DNA of 6,636 bases from an uncultured Rikenellaceae bacterium. GTDB taxonomy: Bacteria > Bacteroidota > Bacteroidia > Bacteroidales > Rikenellaceae. The notes under the pieces were generated by a model. It was not told the origin of the DNA, made no database searches, and saw nothing but the letters and a program-made list of their open reading frames with translations. Within the stretch, counting starts at the first letter, position 1; each line of letters opens with the position of its first letter. The stretch is taken from positions 1-6,636 of the forward strand of contig CAMQUV010000063.1 of assembly GCA_947037995.1 (NCBI GenBank), written 5' to 3'. Of this stretch, positions 6,407-6,636 are shown piece after piece. Made by a program: the position numbers and the translations under genes.

Positions 6407-6516
6407 AAACAAAACTAAACAAATTGCAGGCTTTGACCTGCGATATTAACTTCGGGTGCTATCAGCCAGCGAGCCAAAGGTGCCAACGGCACTCGAGTTT
6501 TTCCCCTTGCGGAGGC
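6326..6516. repeat. Nested long-range complementary segments
   Basis: Three consecutive segments pair in nested order. GCCTCC (6326-6331) pairs with GGAGGC (6511-6516). AAAAACTCG (6334-6342) pairs with CGAGTTTTT (6494-6502). GCTGTTAGCACCCG (6346-6359) pairs with CGGGTGCTATCAGC (6453-6466), with one mismatch. Ordered nesting over about 190 bases is what a folded RNA would show, or the two arms of a decayed inverted duplication. Confidence 0.65.
6364..6387. repeat. Perfect 10-bp hairpin with CTGA loop
   Basis: TGTTCTATAT (6364-6373) and ATATAGAACA (6378-6387) form an uninterrupted 10-bp stem closing the 4-nt loop CTGA. No T-run follows on the + strand and none on the minus strand, so it is not a standard terminator. 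It lies inside both of the alternative larger pairings of this region. Confidence 0.75.
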
Positions 6517-6569
6517 TCGCTTACAAGAAGCGAACTAAAGGAGATAAATCTCCCTCCACAGGCTTTGAC
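6427..6569 (+). repeat. Direct repeat CAGGCTTTGAC, two copies
   Basis: The 11-mer CAGGCTTTGAC occurs at 6427-6437 and again at 6559-6569. The first copy forms most of a GCAGG/CCTGC hairpin. The second has lost the pairing partner. Two exact copies in under 150 bases suggest an internally repetitive element rather than random spacer. Confidence 0.55.
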
Positions 6570-6603
6570 TCTTTAGTCGTTGTAATATGGAAAGGCGCGA
6601 GCC

Positions 6604-6636
6604 TATCAGTAGCGGCCTCCCCCAGCCGCACTGATA
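6604..6636. repeat. 12-bp hairpin with one bulged base at the right edge
   Basis: TATCAGT (6604-6610) pairs with ACTGATA (6630-6636), and GCGGC (6612-6616) pairs with GCCGC (6625-6629). A6611 is bulged, and the loop is an 8-nt C-rich stretch. The loop-side word GGCCTCCCC also occurs at 6325-6333, next to the other inverted repeats. The structure ends exactly at the window edge, so it may extend further. Confidence 0.75.

Larger units (their letters stand above)
6161..6636. other. Hairpin-rich intergenic region of unknown nature
   Basis: This 476-base stretch after the terminator has no ORF with a usual start and family resemblance. It is dense in local inverted repeats: 6212-6227 (GAAGC/GCTTC), 6251-6265 (GCTGA/TCAGC), 6364-6387, 6426-6441 (GCAGG/CCTGC), 6480-6492 (GTGCC/GGCAC), 6517-6533 (TCGCTT/AAGCGA), 6540-6553 (GGAGAT/ATCTCC) and 6604-6636. 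The hairpins at 6251 and 6517 have the same loop, ACAAG. It is not recognisably tmRNA, RNase P RNA, SRP RNA or rRNA. It may be a structured non-coding RNA, a cluster of extragenic palindromic repeats, or a decayed element continuing past the right edge. Strand is undecided, because each hairpin exists on both. Confidence 0.6.

Noticed and set aside
6410..6417. Minus-strand TAGTTTTG, matching TAnnTTTG
   Set aside because: No -33-like element at a suitable distance and no gene to drive on that side except through the fabI terminator. A loose 5-base consensus is expected by chance in AT-rich sequence.
6305..6418. Short open + frame containing the peptide RVLLAPGDVLYLNIEQTP
   Set aside because: It has no usual start codon, only about 37 codons, and its sequence is made largely of the perfect hairpin at 6364-6387 and the flanking inverted repeat, so coding is unlikely.
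6450..6636. Open + frame of 62 codons reaching the right edge (GTG at 6456)
   Set aside because: No ATG and no recognised family. It coincides with the hairpin-rich region whose inverted repeats would dictate the residues. It could be a fragment of a longer ORF outside the window, but it is not supportable here.

Overview
The window looks like a piece of a Bacteroidota chromosome, most likely from the order Bacteroidales. This rests on three things. The protein types are typical of that group: a Bacteroidetes-type FabI, a short-LID adenylate kinase, and ThiL, SuhB and LpxL homologues with Bacteroidales-like wording. No convincing Shine-Dalgarno sites precede the genes. The one divergent promoter region carries TAnnTTTG -7 elements. 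No mobile element, CRISPR array, rRNA or tRNA gene was found. Assignment below order level is not possible from sequence alone.

Layout. Bases 1-4549 hold a tightly packed leftward (minus-strand) operon. In transcription order it contains a ThiL-like protein (4549-3551), an inositol-monophosphatase-family protein (3527-2730), an LpxL/HtrB-type acyltransferase (2726-1842), and a 596-residue ORF joining a family-2 glycosyltransferase to a glutamine-cyclotransferase lipoprotein (1842-52). A further gene probably begins at base 39 and runs off the left edge. Gaps are 23 and 3 nt, followed by a TAATG overlap. Bases 4550-4612 form a compact divergent promoter region. To its right, adk (4613-5191) and fabI (5213-6085) form a rightward pair closed by a clear intrinsic terminator at about 6112-6158. 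Bases 6161-6636 have no convincing gene but are dense in inverted repeats.

How the genes may work together. FabI makes the acyl-ACP pool that LpxL-type acyltransferases use, and the leftward operon carries an acyltransferase, a sugar transferase and a lipoprotein, so the window leans towards envelope biogenesis. Adk is general housekeeping.

The points most worth a second look are: (1) the in-frame glycosyltransferase-cyclotransferase fusion, with a lipoprotein signal buried mid-protein; (2) the ThiL-like protein, which has kept the fold-defining sequence but replaced several of the conserved aspartates expected to bind metal and nucleotide; (3) the acyltransferase, which apparently starts at TTG in the same frame as the upstream phosphatase, two codons after its TAG; and (4) the hairpin-rich 3' region, which contains nested long-range complementarity and may be a structured RNA or an extragenic repeat family.
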